From Flavobacterium erciyesense (lineage in GTDB: Bacteria; Bacteroidota; Bacteroidia; Flavobacteriales; Flavobacteriaceae): a stretch of 64,000 bases of DNA. The notes beneath the pieces were generated by a model. It was given only the letters and a program-made list of their open reading frames with translations. It did not search any database and was not told the origin of the DNA. Both the position numbers and the translations under genes were made by a program. Positions within the stretch are counted from its first letter, which is position 1, and each line of letters opens with the position of its first letter. This document shows positions 45,901-55,637 of the stretch, piece by piece. The stretch covers positions 62,001 to 126,000 of the forward strand of contig NZ_JAGPXB010000006.1 in NCBI RefSeq assembly GCF_018069925.1, written 5' to 3'.

Positions 45901-45933
45901 AACGGGTGAGATTCAATCTTACCCGTTTTTTTT
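45901..45933 (+). terminator. Terminator of the S1/P1-type gene
   Basis: AACGGGT / ACCCGTT with an inner AGATT / AATCT stem extension, then eight Ts. Confidence 0.88.
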
Positions 45934-46076
45934 GTGTAATAAAAATTTAAAAATAACTTATGAATTACATCAGTAACAAACTTTTTTAAAAAATTAAGAA
46001 TGGCTTAATATTCATCTGTTCAAAACTTAACAGAGTTTAATAGTGCTACTTTTACACAAAATAAAAGCACTCAAAA

Positions 46077-46523
46077 ATGAAGAATAATCTAATTAGCACC
46101 GTTTTACTGCTATTTGCCGTAGTTATTACGAGCAACGCACAAAGCTGGAAAACATCTTTTACAGAAGCAAAAGCTCAAGCTGCTGCCGAGAACAAAAACA
46201 TACTTTTAGTTTTCTCAGGATCGGATTGGTGTGCTCCTTGCATAAAATTAGACAAAACCATTTGGCAATCTGAAGTGTTTAAAAGTGAATCTGCTCAAAA
46301 ATGGGTGATTTACAAAGCGGATTTCCCAAAGAAAAAAGCCAATTTATTGCCATTAGAATTAACCGAAAGCAATAAAAAGTTAGCAGAGCAATATAACAAA
46401 GCAGGGAATTTTCCGCTGGTACTTTTATTAAATCCTGCAGGTTCAGTATTAGGAATTAGTGGTTACAAAAACGGGAGTCCTCAAGAGTATATTCAATTGA
46501 TTCATTCTTTCGAACAAAAATGA
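46077..46523 (+). CDS. Periplasmic thioredoxin-family protein (WCAPC)
   Basis: A 148-residue protein with signal peptide (ends near TSNAQ) and a thioredoxin fold. FSGSDWCAPCIKLDKTIW carries the redox pair Cys52/Cys55, and AEQYNKAGNFPLVLLLNP includes the cis-proline. This Trx7/DsbD-gamma-like type keeps cysteines reduced in the periplasm. Its stop codon overlaps the ApbE start by 4 bases, so the two are translationally coupled. It opens the ApbE-DUF4266-DUF3570 module and probably serves the cysteine-ending DUF4266 protein, which is inference. Confidence 0.88.
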   Translation: MKNNLISTVLLLFAVVITSNAQSWKTSFTEAKAQAAAENKNILLVFSGSDWCAPCIKLDKTIWQSEVFKSESAQKWVIYKADFPKKKANLLPLELTESNKKLAEQYNKAGNFPLVLLLNPAGSVLGISGYKNGSPQEYIQLIHSFEQK

Positions 46524-47506
46524 AAAAGATAGTCTTCTTAATTGCTGTTATTTGTAGTCTTTCGGCACAGTCACAAATCATTCACAAGCGTAAGTTGTTT
46601 ATGTTAGGGAGTCCATTTGAAGTGACCGCCGTTGCAAAAGATACTATTGCCGCAAACGATTACATAGATTTGGCCATAGCCGAATCAAAACGAATTGAGA
46701 ATTTAATCTCAGATTGGATTCCCACCACTCAAATTTCTCAAGTCAATAAAAATGCGGGCATTAAGCCAGTTAAAGTGGACAAAGAAGTTTTTGAACTAGT
46801 CGAAAGAGCTATAAAAATTTCGAAGTTAACCAATGGAGCTTTTGATATTTCGTATGCTTCGATGGATAAAATTTGGAAGTTTGATGGGTCAATGAAAGTA
46901 ATGCCTACCGAAGAAGCAATCAAACAATCAGTTTCGAAAATTGGCTATCAAAACATCATATTAGATCCTAAAGAGCAGACCATTTTTCTGAAATTAGAAG
47001 GAATGAAGTTAGGATTAGGAGGAATAGGACAAGGGTACATAGCCGACAAAATAAAGAGTTTATTATTTTCTAAAGGATGTTTGTCAGGAATCATAAATGT
47101 TTCAGGTGATATAAATGCGTGGGGAAAGCAACCTGACGGGAAACCATGGACAGTAGGAATTGTAAATCCCGTAAATAGAAATAAAATTTTCGCCACTTTT
47201 CCACTAACCGATAGTGCGGTGGAGACTTCAGGAAACTACGAGAAATTTGTTGTTTTTAATTGCAAAAGATACTCACACATCATTGATCCAAGAACTGGTT
47301 TTCCTGCCACGGGAATTGTAAGTGTGTCTGTATTTGCAAAGCAAACAGAAATTGCAGATGCCTTAGCTACAGGAATTTTTGTGCTTGGAGTAGACGTTGG
47401 TTTGGATTTAGTCAATCAAATAAAAGGAGTAGAGTGTATCATTGTAGATGATACGGGTAAAGTGCATTCATCAAAAGGAATAGATACCAAAAATGCAATC
47501 AATTAA
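46520..47506 (+). CDS. apbE: FAD:protein FMN transferase ApbE
   Basis: A 328-residue periplasmic enzyme with a signal peptide (MKKIVFLIAVICSLSAQSQ). LGLGGIGQGYIADKIK, GIINVSGDINAWGKQPDGKPW, the SHIIDPRTGFP motif and ADALATGIFVLG (magnesium site) identify ApbE, which attaches FMN covalently to Thr/Ser of target proteins, using FAD. No classical target (NqrB/C, RnfG/D or an FMN_bind protein) is encoded in this window. The genes it is coupled to encode a DUF4266 lipoprotein and a DUF3570 barrel, so one of these may be its substrate. Confidence 0.93.
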   Translation: MKKIVFLIAVICSLSAQSQIIHKRKLFMLGSPFEVTAVAKDTIAANDYIDLAIAESKRIENLISDWIPTTQISQVNKNAGIKPVKVDKEVFELVERAIKISKLTNGAFDISYASMDKIWKFDGSMKVMPTEEAIKQSVSKIGYQNIILDPKEQTIFLKLEGMKLGLGGIGQGYIADKIKSLLFSKGCLSGIINVSGDINAWGKQPDGKPWTVGIVNPVNRNKIFATFPLTDSAVETSGNYEKFVVFNCKRYSHIIDPRTGFPATGIVSVSVFAKQTEIADALATGIFVLGVDVGLDLVNQIKGVECIIVDDTGKVHSSKGIDTKNAIN

Positions 47507-47517
47507 ATAGTAGTGCG

Positions 47518-47730
47518 ATGATAAAGAAATTAGGATTAATGCTGATAGGATTGTTTGTTTTGCAATCTTGTAGCTCCGTAAAGGAATATGAAAAAGAAAA
47601 AATAAACGATCCTGATATGAAGCTATCAGCAAGAACGGCAGAACGTTACGAAACTTCTTTTCAAGTGTATCGTGAAGCTTCAGCTGGAGCGAATGGTGGT
47701 AAATCAGGTGGTGGCTGTGGTTGCAACTAA
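47518..47730 (+). CDS. DUF4266 small lipoprotein
   Basis: A 70-residue lipoprotein: lipobox LQSC with the lipidated Cys18, then a short mature part with NDPDMKLSARTAERYETSFQ and a glycine-rich tail ending GGKSGGGCGCN. The two cysteines in CGC could bind metal or form a redox pair. DUF4266 has no known function but recurs beside ApbE and DUF3570 genes. It is 11 bases after apbE and 39 bases before the DUF3570 start. Confidence 0.85.
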   Translation: MIKKLGLMLIGLFVLQSCSSVKEYEKEKINDPDMKLSARTAERYETSFQVYREASAGANGGKSGGGCGCN

Positions 47731-47769
47731 CCTTGCAAATATTTGACTTTAATAGCAATTCAATTAAAA

Positions 47770-49146
47770 ATGAAGATAAAAATTATAGCACTCTTGCTTA
47801 TTGGTACAGCAACTGCATTTGCACAAGATACTCCAAAGGAACCTGTGTTTAAAAAGCGCGTATTAGAAACTACCGAAATTGATTTTTTGGCAAGTTACTA
47901 TGCCCAAGATGGTTCAAGATCTGCTGTTTCTGGTGGGCTTGGATCTGAAAAACTTACTGATGTAGCTTCAAATATTGTAGTGGCAATGCCATTAAATGAT
48001 GATGATGTTTTAACTATTGATTTGGGTATTTCGGCTTACTCGTCAGCTTCCTCAAGTAATATCAATCCGTACGATACGACCAACGGTACGCCTTGGCAAG
48101 CCTCTTCAGGTGCATCACAGAGCGATCAGCTTACATCTATCGTAGCTAATTACAGCCATAGTAGTGATTCACGAGATCTTATTTGGAACGGAGATGTATC
48201 TTTTTCTAATGAGTATGATTACACTTCCGTTGGAGTAGGTGGTGGAGTAGCACGTTTGTTCAATGAAAAAAACACAGAGCTTAGCGTAAAAGTGAATGCC
48301 TATTTGGACCAATGGAGACCTATTTACCCAAAAGAATTATCAGATTTTGATGGTAATGGAAATAATTTTTTAAGTCAAGGTATTTTCAATGGTAGAACTA
48401 TTTGGGATCAAAACGGACAAGCTTCGACAGCTTATTTACCGAGTGCTTTTAAGCCAGTTACTGCAGTTAATAGGAATTCATTTTCGGCTTCATTTGGATT
48501 TTCACAGGTTTTAACCAAGAAATTACAAGTTTCATTTTTCTTTGATGTGTTGCAACAACAAGGACTTTTATCCTCACCGTATCACAGAATGTATTTTGCT
48601 GATAAAGCAAACTTTTATGTAGGGCAGCCGCAATTTATTGCTAATTATACCAATGAAAACAATAAAGGAACGTATCAATTAGCCGATGATATTGAGCGAT
48701 TGCCTGATAATCGTTTTAAACTTCCAATTGGAGCACGATTGAATTATTATGTAAATGAACGTGTTGCTTTGCGAACCTATTACCGCTATTATTCAGATAA
48801 TTGGGACATACAATCGCATACCGCGAGTATTGAAGTTCCGGTAAAACTGACGGATAAGTTTACGGTTTTTCCAATGTATAGGTATTATACACAAACACAG
48901 TCTAAATATTATGCGCCTTACGAAACCCATTTGTCAACTGAAAAATTTTATACGTCAGACGCTGATTTAGCTACTTTTGATGCCAATCAATATGGTTTTG
49001 GAGTGAATTATACCGATATTTTCACAGCTGCAAAAGTTTGGAAATTTGGATTGAAAAATATTGATTTTAGATTCAATCATTACAAACGAAGTGATAATCT
49101 TACAGCCGATATTGCAACCGTTGCATTTAAATTTATAATGCAATAA
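47770..49146 (+). CDS. DUF3570 outer-membrane beta-barrel-like protein
   Basis: A 458-residue exported protein. The start at 47770 (MKIKIIALLLIGTATAFAQ) begins a standard signal peptide; an in-frame TTG at 47743 is rejected. The mature chain shows alternating beta strands with many aromatic residues (LRTYYRYYSDNWDIQSHTA, FTVFPMYRYYTQTQSKYY) and ends in a strand TVAFKFIMQ, as in outer-membrane barrels. Residues 112-118 read SSGASQS, close to the S/T-G-A-S/T-x-S/T site on which ApbE puts FMN. DUF3570 has no established function; its steady association with ApbE, DUF4266 and thioredoxin suggests an extracytoplasmic redox role. Confidence 0.82.
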   Translation: MKIKIIALLLIGTATAFAQDTPKEPVFKKRVLETTEIDFLASYYAQDGSRSAVSGGLGSEKLTDVASNIVVAMPLNDDDVLTIDLGISAYSSASSSNINPYDTTNGTPWQASSGASQSDQLTSIVANYSHSSDSRDLIWNGDVSFSNEYDYTSVGVGGGVARLFNEKNTELSVKVNAYLDQWRPIYPKELSDFDGNGNNFLSQGIFNGRTIWDQNGQASTAYLPSAFKPVTAVNRNSFSASFGFSQVLTKKLQVSFFFDVLQQQGLLSSPYHRMYFADKANFYVGQPQFIANYTNENNKGTYQLADDIERLPDNRFKLPIGARLNYYVNERVALRTYYRYYSDNWDIQSHTASIEVPVKLTDKFTVFPMYRYYTQTQSKYYAPYETHLSTEKFYTSDADLATFDANQYGFGVNYTDIFTAAKVWKFGLKNIDFRFNHYKRSDNLTADIATVAFKFIMQ

Positions 49147-49171
49147 AGCTTAATTTTACAAAAAAAGAAAC

Positions 49172-49834
49172 ATGCACTTATTAATTGTAGAGGATGAGGC
49201 TGGGATTATTCAGTTTTTGAAACAAGGATTAGAAGAAGAAGGCTATACCGTGAGCAGCGCTGCTGATGGGAGTCTTGCATTTGAGAAAATCCAAAAGGAA
49301 AATTTTGACCTCATTTTATTAGATTGGATGTTGCCCAAAATGACAGGTTTGGAGCTGTGTAAAGCCATTCGGTTGAAAAACAATACTACTCCTATTATTT
49401 TCTTAACTGCTAAAGATACAGTTCAAGAAACCATTGAAGGGTTGAAAGCAGGAGCAAACGATTATATCAAAAAACCTTTTAGTTTTGACGAATTATTAGA
49501 ACGAATCAAGATCCATTTTAGGAATCAAGGTGAGATTACAAAACTGACTTTAGGAAGCATAACAATTGACTTAGCGCAGCATAGGGTTTTAGTAAACAAT
49601 GCGGAAGTTGCCTTTACACAACGGGAATTTGAGCTTTTGACATATTTAATTAAAAATAAAGGTAAAGTTTGTACCAGAACACAAATTATTGAAGATGTTT
49701 GGGACATTCATTTTGAATATGACACTGGTGTTATTGATGTTTTTATGAATGCTATTCGTAAAAAATTGAATTTAAAATTAGAACAAGACAATATAAAAAC
49801 TATTCGTGGAGTAGGCTATATCGCTAATGATTAA
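49172..49834 (+). CDS. OmpR-family response regulator
   Basis: A 220-residue regulator. The receiver domain (1-118) has VEDE, the phosphorylated Asp51 in LILLDWMLPK, FLTAKD and KKPFSFDELL; the C-terminal winged-helix domain (~125-220) ends with TIRGVGYIAND. It starts 25 bases after the DUF3570 gene and is followed 6 bases later by its kinase. CusR/CzcR-like regulators of this subgroup control metal efflux pumps, in keeping with the RND operon downstream. Confidence 0.95.
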   Translation: MHLLIVEDEAGIIQFLKQGLEEEGYTVSSAADGSLAFEKIQKENFDLILLDWMLPKMTGLELCKAIRLKNNTTPIIFLTAKDTVQETIEGLKAGANDYIKKPFSFDELLERIKIHFRNQGEITKLTLGSITIDLAQHRVLVNNAEVAFTQREFELLTYLIKNKGKVCTRTQIIEDVWDIHFEYDTGVIDVFMNAIRKKLNLKLEQDNIKTIRGVGYIAND

Positions 49835-49840
49835 ATAAAA

Positions 49841-51235
49841 ATGCAACAACTTTCATTTAAAAATAGAATTGCTTTCAATTATATTGTCACCACTGCTTTA
49901 TTGATTTTTGTGGTGTTTTGTATTATCTATTCAATCGTAAAATTTAGTGTCTACAATCATGTCAACACTGATATTAAAAGCGAGGCAGACAAGCATTTAA
50001 CCGAAATCGAAGTCGTTGGCAATTCATTTCATTTGACTCATAAAGAGGAATGGAAGGAACGCGAACACAACACACTTGATGTGAATCCTGTTTTTATTCA
50101 ATTTATTGATCAAGATGGAAAATTAATTGAAAAGTCACCAAATCTTAAAAATATGACTTTGTCTTTTGATCCTAAGCATGTTTCAAATGTACTTTATGAT
50201 GATGTTCTAGCCAATAGCGCCATCAGGCAGATGCAAGTTCCCATTTACAATAAATCTAAAATTATTGGATATTTAATCGTTGCTATGTCGCTTGAAGATG
50301 CTACGATGGTTCTTGATAATATCTCCAAAGTATTGATTATTACTTATCCTCTAATTTTATTAGTACTTTTTTTTCTGGCTCGTTTTATTGCTGGTCGCTT
50401 TATAAAGCCAATTAGTTCCATCATTACTACTTCAAACGATATTACAAAAGACAATTTGACTTCGCGAATTGTATTGCCTTTTCAAAAAGATGAATTGTAT
50501 GTTTTATCGCAAACTATAAATAATTTGTTGGACCGAATTGAAACTGCTGTGGAACGAGAAAAACAATTCACTTCTGATGCATCGCATGAACTCAGAACTC
50601 CACTAACAGTTATCAAAGGAACACTCGAAGTTTTGATCAGAAAACCGAGAGAACACGCTGAATATACCGAAAAAATAAACTTTTGTGTCAACGAAGTAAA
50701 CCGCTTGAATAACTTAGTAGATCAATTGTTATTATTAGCTCGTTTTGAAAATCAAAAACAGACATTAAAAACAGAAAAATTATATTTAAACGCCTTGTTT
50801 TTAGACACTATTTCTCGATTTTCAGCAATTATTCAAAGCAAGAAAATCAATGTTATTACCAATTTTTCGGCAGAATATTACACAGAAACAGATGGGTATT
50901 TATTTTCGATTGTAATTAATAATTTAATATCGAACGCTTTAAAATATTCGAATCAAAACGGAAACTTGACAGTAGTTTTGAAAGAAGTTGACTCTATAAT
51001 TGAATGCCAAATTAGTGATACTGGGATAGGAATTCCTGCCGAAGATGTAGATAAAATTTTTAATCAATTTTACAGATCTCAATCCAGTAGTCATCCCGAA
51101 ATTAAAGGCACCGGTTTAGGACTTTCTATTGTAAAAAGACTATGTACTTTACTGAACATTGATATTGCAATTAGCAGTCAAGAAAACAAAGGAACTACGA
51201 TAATTTTAAGATTATTTGAAGCACACCTTAAGTAG
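49841..51235 (+). CDS. Sensor histidine kinase, CusS/CzcS-like
   Basis: A 464-residue membrane kinase. Two transmembrane helices (~13-35 and ~162-182) bracket a ~125-residue periplasmic sensor; HAMP follows (KPISSIITTSNDITKDNLT), then the dimerisation domain with phospho-acceptor His249 in SDASHELRTPL, and the ATPase domain (NNLISNALKYS, DTGIGIP, KGTGLGLSIVK). No metal-binding residues in the sensor part could be assigned. It pairs with the response regulator just upstream. Confidence 0.93.
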   Translation: MQQLSFKNRIAFNYIVTTALLIFVVFCIIYSIVKFSVYNHVNTDIKSEADKHLTEIEVVGNSFHLTHKEEWKEREHNTLDVNPVFIQFIDQDGKLIEKSPNLKNMTLSFDPKHVSNVLYDDVLANSAIRQMQVPIYNKSKIIGYLIVAMSLEDATMVLDNISKVLIITYPLILLVLFFLARFIAGRFIKPISSIITTSNDITKDNLTSRIVLPFQKDELYVLSQTINNLLDRIETAVEREKQFTSDASHELRTPLTVIKGTLEVLIRKPREHAEYTEKINFCVNEVNRLNNLVDQLLLLARFENQKQTLKTEKLYLNALFLDTISRFSAIIQSKKINVITNFSAEYYTETDGYLFSIVINNLISNALKYSNQNGNLTVVLKEVDSIIECQISDTGIGIPAEDVDKIFNQFYRSQSSSHPEIKGTGLGLSIVKRLCTLLNIDIAISSQENKGTTIILRLFEAHLK

Positions 51236-51264
51236 TTCTTAAGGAAATACCTATCTTTAAACCT

Positions 51265-51272
51265 TACTTTTG
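51265..51272 (+). promoter_or_regulatory. Promoter-like -7 element of the RND operon
   Basis: TACTTTTG matches TAnnTTTG 20 bases before the pump ATG; the -33 element is not clear, as might be expected for a regulator-dependent promoter. Confidence 0.45.
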
Positions 51273-51292
51273 AGGTATAAAAAAAGATTAAA

Positions 51293-54200
51293 ATGCTTGA
51301 AAAAATAATTGCTTTCAGTTTAAAAAACAAACTCATTGTTTTACTATTCACACTCGGAATTTTTGGATTTGGTCTCTTTTCTGTTTTCCAAATTTCAATC
51401 GGTGCAGTTCCAGATGTGACTAATAACCAAGTTCAGGTAATCACAACTTCTCGTAACCTTTCTACTCAAGATATTGAACAATTTATTACTTATCCGGTTG
51501 AAATAGAAATGGCTAATTTGCCTGGCGTAAAGGAAATTCGATCGATTTCTAAATTTGGTTTGTCTGTAGTCACCATTGTTTTTGATGAGAATTTAGGAAC
51601 CTATCTTCCAAGACAACTTATTGCTGAGAAAATCAAAACCGCTTCTGAGAAAATTCCGCAAGGTTTTGGAACACCAGAAATGGGTCCAATTACCACAGGA
51701 CTAGGAGAAATCTATCAATACACTTTAGAAGTAAAACCAGAATTTAAAAACAATTATTCCGTAACAGATTTACGTACCATTCAGGATTGGGTAGTAAAAC
51801 GTCAGTTATCTGGAATTAAAGGTGTTGTGGAAATTAATACTTGGGGTGGATTTTTAAAACAATATGAAATTGCAATTAGTCCATCGAGTTTAAAAGCGAT
51901 GCACATTACTACCGCTGATGTTTTTACCGCTTTGGAAAAAAACAATAGTATTGCAGGCGGTGCCTATATTGAAAAAGTGAATCAAAGTTATTTTATCAGA
52001 GGCGAAGGAAAAGTAAATTCACTAGAAGATATTGGGAATATTGTTGTTACAAATACTAATGGGTTGCCAGTTTATATCAAGAATGTAGCACAAATTCGTT
52101 ACGGTCATGCCAATCGTTTTGGTGCGATCACGGGCAATGGCGAAGGGGAAAAAGTTTTGGGACAAGTCATGATGCTCAAAGGAGGAAACTCTAAACAAGT
52201 TATTGATGATGTGAAGAACAGAGTTGCCGAAATCCAAAAATCACTGCCTGCAGGTGTCTACATAAATGGATTTTTAGAACGAAGCGAGTTAGTTGGGAAA
52301 ACAACTTTTACCGTTGCTGAAAACTTGATTTTAGGATGCTTAATCGTAATTTTTGTTGTGGTGCTGTTGCTAGGAAACTGGCGATCGGGCTTGGTCGTTG
52401 CTTCTGTTATTCCATTGTGTTTGTTGTTTGCCATTTCGTTCATGAATATATTTGGTATCGATGCCAATTTAATGAGTTTGGGTGCAATAGATTTTGGAAT
52501 TATCATCGATGGTGCGGTAATTATTGTCGAATTTATTGCGTTTCAAATTGCTAGTAAATCAGCTCATTTAGTCAATCTTAGTAAGGAAGAACGCCAGTTA
52601 GAGATTGACCAAATCACCTATAAAAGCGCTTCCAAAATGATGAATTCGGCTATTTTTGGCCAGTTGATTATTCTGATAGTTTTTATTCCAATTTTATCCT
52701 TATCTGGTATCGAAGGTAAAATGTTCAAGCCAATGGCTATGACATTTAGTTTTGCTTTGTTAGGCGCCATGATTTTTTGTTTTACCTATGTTCCTGTCGT
52801 TTCTTCTTTGTTTTTGAAACCAAAAGAGGAAAATCCAAATTCATTATCCAGCAGGTTAATCCATAAGTTGAATTCTTGGTATTTGCCTATAATTACTTGG
52901 GCTATAGCCAATACCAAAAAAGTTTTGTATGGTGCACTTGGCTTATTATTACTGGCTGCGGGTCTTTTTGCAACAATGGGAGGAGAATTTATTCCCACAT
53001 TAGATGAGGGTGATTTTGTGATTCAGCCCGTTTTAAAAACAGGGACGTCATTAACTAAGACGATTGCAATTACTACAAAAATTGAAAAAATAATCCTTAA
53101 AAACTTTCCAGAAGTTACACAAGTTGTGAGTAGAATTGGTGCTGCGGAAGTACCTACTGACCCAATGTCTATGGAAGAAAGCGATGTCATTGTGAAATTG
53201 AAACCTAAATCCGAATGGACTTCGGCTTCCACCAAAGATGAATTGGCAGATAAAATAAAAGCAGTTTTAGAAAATCAAATTCCAAATATGGAAATCGAAT
53301 TTACACAGCCGATAGAAATGCGCTTCAACGAATTAATTTCGGGAACGCGATCTGATGTCGCAGTTAAAGTGTTTGGCGAAGACTTGGATGTTTTGGCACA
53401 AAAAGCACACGAAATAAAAAATGCAATTGCAAAAGTAGACGGTGCTTCGGATATTATCATCGAAAAAACAGAAGGCTTGCCACAAATGTCCGTAGTTTAT
53501 GATCGTTCTAAAATTGCTCGGTACAGTTTGAATATTGCCGATTTGAACGAAATGATTGCCCTTGGCTTTGCCGGAAAAACCGTTGGAACTGTTTTTGAAG
53601 GCGAAAAACGTTTTGATATGGTTGTGCGTTTGGATCAAACCAACCGACGAGATATTGAGGATTTACGTAATTTATACGTTCTAACTCCTAACGGCGAACA
53701 AATTCCTTTGCGCGAGTTGGCTTCTATTGAATATACTGAAGGTCCTGCGAAAATTTCTAGAGACAATACGAATAGAAGAATTGTAGTGGGAATCAACGTT
53801 AGGAACCGAGATTTGCAGAGTGTAGTTACTGATATTCAGCAAATTGTTGAAAATAAAATCAAATTACCAGCAGGTTATTACGTGAAATATGGTGGACAAT
53901 TTGAAAATTTACAAAGTGCCAAAGCCCGATTGATGATTGCAGTTCCTATCGCATTATTTTTGATTTTTATCCTTTTGTATTTTGCTTTTGGATCTGTAAA
54001 AGAGGCGTTAATGGTCTATTCAGCAATTCCTTTGTCAGCAGTGGGTGGCGTTCTTTTTTTATGGCTGCGTGATTTGCCGTTCAGTATTTCGGCAGGTGTT
54101 GGTTTTATTGCACTTTTCGGGATCGCAGTATTAAACGGAATTGTATTAATCGAACATTTTAAAGAACTCAAACATCAAGGAATGAAAGATATCGATGCAT

Positions 54201-55627
54201 TAATTTTAAAAGGAACTACAGATAGATTACGTCCCGTATTATTGACTGCAGCTGCTGCCGCATTAGGATTTTTACCAATGGCAATTTCGTCTTCGGCAGG
54301 AGCCGAAGTGCAACGACCCCTAGCAACGGTTGTTATTGGTGGATTGTTTACGGCAACTATTTTAACCATGATTGTATTGCCTATTTTATACAAAGTTTTT
54401 GAAGGTCAGTCTTTCAAAAAAGCAAAGTTCAAAAAGAATCAAACTGCTACTTTTATCATTATGTTATTGTTAAGTACTTCATTTGCTTTTTCACAAAATA
54501 CTAATCCAGAATTAGATAGTTTATTGTCGAAAGCAATGCAAAATAATAAAGGAATTAAAGCGGCTCAATTGCAAGTCGAGAAGGCTAAAGCCAATATCAA
54601 ATCGGCTAATACTTTTGATAAAACCAATATTTATTACAGTTACGATCAAAATAATTTGGCATTGAATGAACTGCCCTTGCGTGTTTTTGGCGTGCAACAA
54701 CGTTTTGCTTTTCCAACGGTTTACGGAGCGCAGAAAAAAGTATTTTCATCTGAATATGAAAAGGAAAAAGCCAATTTTGAAATTCAAAAAAACAAACTTT
54801 CTTTGGCTGTAGCCAAATCTTATCAGCACATTGTTTATTTGCAACATCAAGAAAAACTGTATCAGTATTTGGATAGTTTGTATCAAAATTTCTCGAAAGC
54901 CAGCGACAGACGTTTTGAATTAGGAGAAACAAATTATCTCGAAAAAATTACGGCTCAAGCCAAGTTTAGGCAAATAAGAACCAAGCTTTCGCAAATTGAG
55001 AATGATAAAAAAGCACAGTACGAACTCTTGCAGTCCTTACTTCAAACCGATGAAACTATTGTGGTAAAAAGCAATAAAATAGCACCCTTAGAATCTTCTA
55101 CTGAGGAAACAAGTAAGGCGATATATGTTGCTTATTTAGAAAGTATTACATCTAATTACAAAAGCCAAATTATGTTGCAAAAACAACATTGGCTACCGGA
55201 TATTAACCTAGATTATTTTCAAGGTAGAAATAATGGATTATCGCAGTCGTTGTATGGTTTTCAAGTTGGAGTTGCGGTCCCCATTTTATTCTCAGGACAA
55301 GTAGCAAAAAGTAAAGTAGCACAGCTTGAATTGCAAAGTTGGGAACAACAAAAGCAAAATGAAGCCACAAAAATAGAGAAGCATATTACTCAAAAAAAGA
55401 ATGAATTAGCAAAGCATCAAGAGGCAATAAACTACTACAATCAATACGGTAAAAAATTATCGGATGAGATTATAAAGGTGGGAAATAATAGCTACAAACA
55501 TGGTGAAATTGATTTCTTTCAATACATTCAAAGTTTAGAAAATGCCACAACAATTCAAGTAGATTATTTAGATACTATTTTGCAATTCAATCAAACCCAA
55601 TTAGATTTACAGTACCTCAATTTTTAA
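51293..55627 (+). CDS. CzcA-type heavy-metal RND pump fused to a TolC-like domain
   Basis: A 1444-residue fusion. Residues 1-~1045 are a complete heavy-metal RND pump: VPDVTNNQVQVIT, MANLPGVKEIRSISKFGLS, and in transmembrane helix 4 DFGIIIDGAVIIVE with Asp400, Asp406 and Glu413, the proton-relay set of the Zn/Co/Cd (CzcA) class rather than CusA. Residues 1052-1068 (TFIIMLLLSTSFAFSQ) look like a signal peptide. Residues ~1069-1444 are a TolC-type outer-membrane channel subunit (helical, with LQVEKAKANIKSA and KLYQYLDSLYQNFSKASDRR). Such fusions occur in Bacteroidota. Cleavage after the internal signal would release a separate channel; this is inference. The adaptor gene follows after 10 bases. 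Confidence 0.9.
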   Translation: MLEKIIAFSLKNKLIVLLFTLGIFGFGLFSVFQISIGAVPDVTNNQVQVITTSRNLSTQDIEQFITYPVEIEMANLPGVKEIRSISKFGLSVVTIVFDENLGTYLPRQLIAEKIKTASEKIPQGFGTPEMGPITTGLGEIYQYTLEVKPEFKNNYSVTDLRTIQDWVVKRQLSGIKGVVEINTWGGFLKQYEIAISPSSLKAMHITTADVFTALEKNNSIAGGAYIEKVNQSYFIRGEGKVNSLEDIGNIVVTNTNGLPVYIKNVAQIRYGHANRFGAITGNGEGEKVLGQVMMLKGGNSKQVIDDVKNRVAEIQKSLPAGVYINGFLERSELVGKTTFTVAENLILGCLIVIFVVVLLLGNWRSGLVVASVIPLCLLFAISFMNIFGIDANLMSLGAIDFGIIIDGAVIIVEFIAFQIASKSAHLVNLSKEERQLEIDQITYKSASKMMNSAIFGQLIILIVFIPILSLSGIEGKMFKPMAMTFSFALLGAMIFCFTYVPVVSSLFLKPKEENPNSLSSRLIHKLNSWYLPIITWAIANTKKVLYGALGLLLLAAGLFATMGGEFIPTLDEGDFVIQPVLKTGTSLTKTIAITTKIEKIILKNFPEVTQVVSRIGAAEVPTDPMSMEESDVIVKLKPKSEWTSASTKDELADKIKAVLENQIPNMEIEFTQPIEMRFNELISGTRSDVAVKVFGEDLDVLAQKAHEIKNAIAKVDGASDIIIEKTEGLPQMSVVYDRSKIARYSLNIADLNEMIALGFAGKTVGTVFEGEKRFDMVVRLDQTNRRDIEDLRNLYVLTPNGEQIPLRELASIEYTEGPAKISRDNTNRRIVVGINVRNRDLQSVVTDIQQIVENKIKLPAGYYVKYGGQFENLQSAKARLMIAVPIALFLIFILLYFAFGSVKEALMVYSAIPLSAVGGVLFLWLRDLPFSISAGVGFIALFGIAVLNGIVLIEHFKELKHQGMKDIDALILKGTTDRLRPVLLTAAAAALGFLPMAISSSAGAEVQRPLATVVIGGLFTATILTMIVLPILYKVFEGQSFKKAKFKKNQTATFIIMLLLSTSFAFSQNTNPELDSLLSKAMQNNKGIKAAQLQVEKAKANIKSANTFDKTNIYYSYDQNNLALNELPLRVFGVQQRFAFPTVYGAQKKVFSSEYEKEKANFEIQKNKLSLAVAKSYQHIVYLQHQEKLYQYLDSLYQNFSKASDRRFELGETNYLEKITAQAKFRQIRTKLSQIENDKKAQYELLQSLLQTDETIVVKSNKIAPLESSTEETSKAIYVAYLESITSNYKSQIMLQKQHWLPDINLDYFQGRNNGLSQSLYGFQVGVAVPILFSGQVAKSKVAQLELQSWEQQKQNEATKIEKHITQKKNELAKHQEAINYYNQYGKKLSDEIIKVGNNSYKHGEIDFFQYIQSLENATTIQVDYLDTILQFNQTQLDLQYLNF

Positions 55628-55637
55628 TATTTTACCA

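Noticed and set aside
51293..55627. Sequencing or frame error joining pump and TolC genes
   Set aside because: The frame is open throughout with normal codon use at the joint, and pump-TolC fusions of this size are known in Bacteroidota.
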